Shown: positions 57,711 through 64,000 of the stretch, in pieces
Position numbering within the stretch: position 1 is the stretch's first letter
How the letters are laid out: every line of letters starts with the position of its first letter
Source of the DNA: Zanthoxylum bungeanum
Lineage: Eukaryota; Streptophyta; Magnoliopsida; Sapindales; Rutaceae
NCBI GenBank assembly: GCA_019454045.1
Contig: SKCR01015040.1
Coordinates: forward strand, 62,001-126,000
Reading direction: 5' to 3'
Length of the DNA: 64,000 nucleotides
Made by a program: the position numbers and the translations under genes
The notes under the pieces: model-generated
Told to the model about the DNA's origin: nothing
What the model saw: only the letters and a program-made list of their open reading frames with translations
The model's database searches: none

Positions 57711-60011
57711 TTATCTTGATTGCTATAGTCCAACTATCCAATCAACGATTTCAAATACTATTGATTATAATGATTACTATAGTCTAACTATATAATCAAC
57801 TATAATTTGTTTGGTTAAATTCAAATATATTGATTACTATAATTCAATTATATAATCAACTATAAATCAAAAAGTTTCTATACAGTCCAACTGTTTAATT
57901 AAAACAACGTTAAAATATTAGTCCAACTAATATATAAATAATGACGAAAAATGAAATGAGCGCGTATTGGAAAGTATCTAAATGAAATTGCAAATTTAAT
58001 ACTTGCCTCCCACTATTTTTCGGCGAGCCTGTAACCCTCTGTTGAGTACTCGGGAAACCTTATTTCCTAGTGGGCTAGGATCCCGTTAAATAACACACAA
58101 CCTTGACTTTGGCCAACAAATTGTATGATATTTAACTAGGTAGATCTCTAAGATCAATTGGATCTCATCCAAATCATAGATCCAGTGGGTGGACATCCAA
58201 ATCCGAAACACATATCTAATATATGCCAATATATCCAATATATTACCTAACCTTTTTCCTCTGAATCAACTAAGCCTTGGCTTTGGCACAACAAACTTAA
58301 TGATTCCAGTTAAGCGGGACCCATTGACCTTGGAAAGCTTCGTAATCGATGTCGATGGACAAGAAGTGATCTTGACTTTGGCCAACAAATCACAACTTGG
58401 ACAAGACATGCGATATGGAACAAAGACTTCATGATTCAAACACATCCGCGATGGACAAAGGTCTTGACTTTGGCCAACAAACTAGTGCCAATCTTGGATC
58501 TTGAGAATGAATCATTCAATGGAAGGAAAAACACTTAATATTTGTTGAGGGTTTTTCGCGTAATTGGCAACCAATTAATTATCTTTGATTAGGTCTCATC
58601 ATACACCCTGAAGCATGCATTCTAAAAGCATAATAAGGCGCAGTAAATAAATTAATAATGATATGCAGATGGATATTTAAAATATTTGTTCCTAGAACAA
58701 ATCTCTCCATTTCCTCTCTCCCGCTAGCACAAATCTTACTTCTACCCAATTACATAACACTTCTAAAGAAACCTCATTTACATTGAGGGGAATAGGTGAG
58801 AAGAGAAATACAAAGAATCAAGAGGTAATAGACTGGACACGCAGGTCCAATTTAATAAATTCTAAATTTATTACAATAATTTCCAAAATTGCCCTCACCC
58901 ATCTAATATCCATCCGATATACATTATTCATACATCCCATCCATGTATTCACACAAAGCATGTTATCAATCAATCTAATCCAATTAATTAATCTGAAATT
59001 AATGACCATCCAATGTTCAAAAAATGATTTGATTTGCTCGAGTCCAACTCATTTTAAGAATAAGTACTCAAAGTACGAATTCTTGAATTATATCATACTA
59101 CAATACTAAATCCAATTTAATTTGTATTCAATACTAATTCTATATTTAATTCCAAATTAAATAATTACACTTTATTAATGAGCCTTTGCGACTTAGATTC
59201 TAAATCTAATCATTACGGGTCTCAAAACCCAATTAATATCCAATGTCAATTTAATTAAAGTCCATTGGGCTTTCAATTAATTTATAAGGCATGGACTTTG
59301 GCAACCAAAGCCCAATTAGGAATCACCTTTTTGCCAAAAATCAATTTAGGCCCATTAGGCCCAATTAAAATTTTAAAGACCCATTTTATTATATTTGGAC
59401 TTTATGGAAATGGTTTTAGGCCCAATTGGATCCAACCAATTAACCTAAACCAAACTTGGCCCAACCAAGCCCATTAAGCCCAAATACAATATTTTAAGCC
59501 CAATTCCAAATTTAGCCCAACTAATTAAATTCTAAAATTCCAAATTTCACAATTTAATTAACTAAAGTGCTTTAGCCATAATTAATTAGTCAAATTAACA
59601 TTTCCAAAATACAAATTTACATAATTAATCATGCTTATCATCATCAACACATGTCCAACATTATTGAATCAAAAATCATCTCATTTCCATGCTTACTAGC
59701 TCACGGCAATTTAGGGTTTTATAAATCCGATTTCGATTTTAATCAAATTAAATCTTAAATCAATTTATCCAATGTCTTTCAACTCATCCAATGATCAAAA
59801 AACAAAATTACCATGACATTAGGGCATCTCAAACTTTCAGCCAAGCCAAAATTTTGGGGAAAAAATAATCCAATTCAATTTTCATCAAATTGATCATGCA
59901 TAACTCTAAGTTATCACCATTAAAGCATACTCAATCAATCAATTTTATCAAATCATGCACAAATCAATTTTACCCAAATTTTACCCTAATTCAAATTTCA
60001 TGCTTAATCAA
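57711..60011 (-). other. Leader of element G with TTGGCCAAAGTCAAG repeats
   Basis: About 2.3 kb of noncoding DNA between the primer-binding site and gag, matching the leader of element D. Copies of CTTGACTTTGGCCAACA (minus-strand TGTTGGCCAAAGTCAAG) lie near 58102, 58372 and 58463. A TTGGGCC-rich stretch lies at about 59265-59520. Confidence 0.75.
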
Positions 60012-60024
60012 GGCTCTGATACCA
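60012..60024 (-). promoter_or_regulatory. Primer-binding site of element G
   Basis: On the minus strand TGGTATCAGAGCC lies one base inside the 5' LTR, a full match to the usual initiator tRNA-Met site of plant copia elements. Confidence 0.92.
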
Positions 60025-60025
60025 T

Positions 60026-61996
60026 TGTTGGGTTTTCTAGGTCAAACCAAGATCTAATTAAGCGATGAAATATGCGAATACAACAAAGTAAAGTAGCGGA
60101 AATACTCACTTTGATTGGCTTTTGCGATGCGAAGACAACAAAAATTTCTGCTCCAAGCTTTTCCTCTTTGTGTGTGATTCGGCCAAGCCCTTGCAATTGG
60201 TCTTCAAGCTCCAAGCTTTGTGAATGATTCCATGCTCAAGGGTTTGTTTCCCTATCACATTTGAATGACTTTTAATGTGCTAGCAATGCAGAAAATTGTA
60301 ACAAAATTCCCCTTTTCATCTCATTGTTGCTCTCGGCATTTGAAGGAAATTAGAGAGAAAAATGGCTTCCAAGCCGTGAGAGAGAGAGAGTGAGATGAAG
60401 ATGAAGTTGTGTGTTTTTGATTTCAAAAATCAAATACATCTTACACTTTTCCAAAAAGTGGTACAAGGCTTAAAGTCTTCCAACAACTCCCATCAATCAC
60501 AAAAGTGACAAGCATCACATCACTCAAAGTTGATGTGACTTCTATCACAAGAATGACTAATGATGTGACGCGTGATGTGACTTGTGGGCCCCACTTGATT
60601 CAAAATGCGAGTGGTTCTGCAAACACACTCGGGCTCAGATTCGCTAATTCCGAATTAACAAATTTTCCATTGCGATGTAATTAAATCAAATTTAATTAAA
60701 TAATTATGCCTAGCAAAATTACTATTCACGTCGCTAGCGAATTAATTCTAAATTAACTCGTTCGCCCGAATTAAAATCTAATTTTAATTCTGCGTCGAAA
60801 TCTAATTTCGTTTAATATATCGAATATATTAATTTATCGATTAATTCCAAATTAATCATTCTCTCTTTTATATGAATTTTATCCCAGATAAAATTATCCG
60901 TAATTAATCCTAGATTAATTTTCTCTCTCTACAAATTAATCCCAGATTAATAATGTGTGAGTCATACGTCATCGGTGAATCTTCGGGAAGCGACCCATGA
61001 GATCCCTGGATATGTTGGCAGTAAATACGATCGTCGGACTATCCGAACACGTACGTACCTAGTACTATGTTTTTTACCGATTTACAAGACATGGTTTGCT
61101 TCTAATAAAGCACCGTGCCTACCCAATTCTCCAAAAATATTCTTAAAGGAATATATAATCTATATCAGGCGTAGTATACGTAGTATTGCGTATTGCGATC
61201 CAGTATCGGATGTCACATGCAAGGCTTATGGCTGGAATTGTGTCTGCCCCGTACGAAGCATATATCGGATCTCTGGTAACTATTCTCTATAATCGGATAA
61301 TCATGACCTAGTCATATTATCCCAATGACTGCAGTACTAAAGAGTACTAGTTCCGTATCCTGCTTGATCATCATCTCCATATGACTGAAGTGATACTTCA
61401 ATCTTGACATCACACCCAATACACTACGACTCTCAATATACCCAGAAGAGGCGTACACAGAACCTGTTAAAGTCCTGGACAACCAAAACCAAATTATATT
61501 GATTGTCACAAGTATTAGCGATGCAAGTCTCAGGTTAAGACCAAATACACCTACCCTGATTCGGACTTCCATGGACACATAGTCATACTACCAATGGAAT
61601 TCCGAGGGGTCTATCCAGAGCGAAGCTGTTTCCGTACCATCGGTAAACACAACCTCCTATTTCACTTGCATGAGTATCCAATACCCAAATATATGAGAAC
61701 TATGCCGTTATGCTCCCACAACGCGCACAAGTGCAATACTAGTCTATTCCGCATTATCGATGTCCTATCTTGATAATACTACGACTAGGGATATTTTAAT
61801 GGTTAAACCTTAATGGATTAATACTGTCTCATGTCTTATTTATCCGGAACTAATCATATGGACTTTTATCATTTATATATCCCGGTAATCCAATTACAAA
61901 TTATAAAAGAGCAATTTCTTTTGTCACATAGTTAATTTGTACAATAACACCATGTTCTATAAAAATAGTGATGTTATGGGTCATAATTGTCCAACA
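60026..61996 (-). repeat. 5' LTR of element G
   Basis: It starts on the minus strand with TGTTGGACAATTATGACC at 61996 and ends AACCCAACA at 60026. Confidence 0.93.
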
Positions 61997-62550
61997 GTGG
62001 ACCGATACACTCGTTAATCAAGTGCGTATAAAGATAGGATCCCGTATATGTACCATAAGGGGTTTATGTATCCATGTATGTAAGTCATGATTCTTAAGCC
62101 TTTGGCCAAAGCCAATCACCTAGGGTGGATCGCATATATCAGAAATGGTGTTCTGATTAGCTGTAAAGGATCGTAGATATGTTGACATGAGATGTGCACC
62201 TTGGAAACTTGACGGTCTAATCTATGTTTCCTAAGCATAACTCGGATAACCTACGACGAAAGGATTATTAAACATATGTGATGACCTCCTCTTGTATAGT
62301 TCAAAAAGTTTGTTCGTGTTCTTCACAAATTTGGAGGTGGCCGAATTACGTACATATAAGCTAGGCTAATATGACGAACATGTCTACACTTAGAGAGTCC
62401 CACAATATGAAGTGTACTCGCACTTGGGTAGCCGATAAGTTTTGATAATAAATAATAATTGATATTATAATTATCAACTAAAATAATTAAGTGTTATTGA
62501 TAACAACATAAACTAATATAACAATTAACTACAAAAGCAGTAAGTATGGC
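61997..62550. repeat. Probable LTR remnant, right of element G
   Basis: It begins with the second GTGGA copy and continues the sequence interrupted at 39523. It has no ORF. The text (for example TTGGCCAAAGCCAATCACC) resembles copia LTR or leader sequence. The family is uncertain. Confidence 0.35.
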
Positions 62551-64000
62551 TATTGGACAATTATGACCCATAACATCACTATTTGTAAAAGACATTGTGG
62601 TTTTTGTACAAATTAACTATGTGACAAAGGAAATTGCTATTTTATCATTTTGTAATTAGATTACGTGAATATATAAAGGATAAAAGTCTTTATGATTACG
62701 TTTTTAGATTACGTAATTAGATTACGTGAAGTGTACTCGCACGTGAATATATAAAGATATAGGACAATATCAATCCACGTAAGGTTTAATCATTAAATAT
62801 CCATAGTCGTAGTATTATCGAGACTGGACATCGACAATGTGTAATAGACTAGTATTGCACTTTTGCGCATTATGGAAGCTTAACGACATAGTTCTCATAT
62901 ATTTAAGTATTGGATACTTATGCAAGTGTGATATGAGGTTGTGTTTGCCGATGGTAAGGAAATAGCTTCGCTCTGAATAGACCCATCGGAATCCCATTGG
63001 TAGTATGACTATGTGTCTATGGGAATCCGAATAAGAGTAGGTGTATTTGGTCTTAACCTGAGACTTGCATCGCTAATACTTGCGAAAATCAGTATGCTTT
63101 GGTTTTGGTCGTCCGGGGCTTTAACAGGTTCTGTGTACGCCTCTTCTGGGTTTATTGAGAATCGTAGTGTATTGGGTGTGATGTCAAGATAGAAGTGTCA
63201 CTTCAGTCATATGAGATGATGATCACGTAGGGATACAGAACTGGTACTCTAATATATTGCAACTATCAGGATAATATGACAAGGTCATGATTATCTGATT
63301 AAAGATACTAGTTGCTAGTGATTCGATATATACTTCATACGAGGCAGACAAAATTCCAGCCCCAGGCCTAGCATGTGACATCTGATACTGGATCGTAATA
63401 CGCAATACTTAATATACTACGCTTGATAAAGATTAGGTATTTCTTAAAAGAATATTTATGGAGAATTGGGTAGGCACGATGCTTTGCTAGAAGCCAACCA
63501 TGTCTTGTAAATCGGTAAGAACGTGGTACGGGGTACACACGTGTTCAGATAGTCCGAAGACCGGATTTACTGCCAACATATCCATGGATCTCATGGGTCG
63601 CTTCCCAAAGATTCACCGTTGACATTTGACTCGAACAGAATTAATATAGGATTAATTATAAGAGAAAGAAAATTAATCTGGGATTAATTACGGTAAGAAT
63701 TTATCTGGGATACAATTCAAATAATAGAGAGAGAAAGATTAATTTGGAATTAATCGATTAAATAATATATTCGATATATTAATTGAAATTAGATTTCAAA
63801 GCGGAATTAAAAATTGATTTTAATTCGGGCAAACAGATTAATTTAGAATTAATTCGTAAGCGACTTTAATATTTAATTATGTCGCAACAATAAATTCGTT
63901 AATTCGGAATTAAACGAAGCCCGAGCGAAATTACGTGTTGGATTGTTCGACTTAAATTCAGAATTTACAAATGGTGGGACCCACTTGACTTACATCACAC
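62551..64000 (+). repeat. copia LTR of the D/F/G family, cut by the window edge
   Basis: It starts TATTGGACAATTATGACC (second base changed from the usual TGTTGG) and follows the family LTR to the end of the window. About 60 bases near 62690-62760 are a local duplication or rearrangement (GATTACGT and CGTGAATATATAAAG repeated). Whether it is a solo LTR or the 5' LTR of a full element cannot be seen. Confidence 0.85.

Larger units (their letters stand above)
39529..61996 (-). mobile_element. Element G: Ty1/copia retrotransposon, interrupted by element B
   Basis: LTRs at 60026-61996 (5') and 39529-41502 (3') are flanked by the 5-bp target duplication GTGGA (39524-39528 and 61997-62001). An initiator-Met-type primer-binding site lies at 60012-60024, and a purine tract (AAGTGGGAGATTG on the minus strand) lies beside the 3' LTR. 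The interior holds degenerate copia gag, protease, integrase, RT and RNase H. Element B is inserted in the integrase region at 43784-56338. It is the same family as element D. Confidence 0.93.

Overview
This is nuclear DNA from a plant, most likely a woody eudicot. It is AT-rich, with one intron-bearing host gene, plant-type Ty1/copia and Ty3/gypsy (Athila-type) LTR retrotransposons, and a non-autonomous hAT transposon. No prokaryotic signals, tRNA or rRNA genes were seen. The species cannot be fixed from the sequence.

Left part (1-8756): a piece of a gypsy-type LTR, an old LTR remnant, a 1.67-kb hAT-like element with an 8-bp target duplication, then the only host gene. That gene is a ten-coding-exon guanylate kinase (5004-7582, + strand) whose 5' UTR intron holds a long ATT microsatellite.

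Middle part (8757-36744): a four-level nest. Element A is a minus-strand Athila-like element cut into two pieces. It hosts copia element D (+, 12918-33785). D hosts gypsy element C (+, 19429-28467) and a large solo LTR, E (29492-32429, target duplication GCAAG). C hosts a solo copia LTR, F (23055-25071, target duplication AGGGC).

Right part (36745-64000): an intergenic stretch and LTR remnants, then minus-strand copia element G (39529-61996, target duplication GTGGA). G is interrupted by Athila-type element B (+, 43784-56338, target duplication ACTAT). A further copia LTR runs off the right edge.

The most striking content is cargo in the two Athila-type elements. Both A (minus strand) and B (plus strand) carry, between the end of pol and the 3' LTR where Athila elements usually carry an env-like gene, an intact intronless 217-codon ORF of the LONELY GUY (LOG) cytokinin-activating family. 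It ends in an EAR-like DLNL tail. In B it is preceded by a small basic, cysteine-rich ORF (broken by one in-frame TGA) that resembles in layout the nucleic-acid-binding proteins of some plant RNA viruses; A keeps only a decayed tail of that ORF. The LOG-like frames are intact although gag-pol is broken (B) or mostly missing (A). This suggests a captured host gene that was maintained as retrotransposon cargo.
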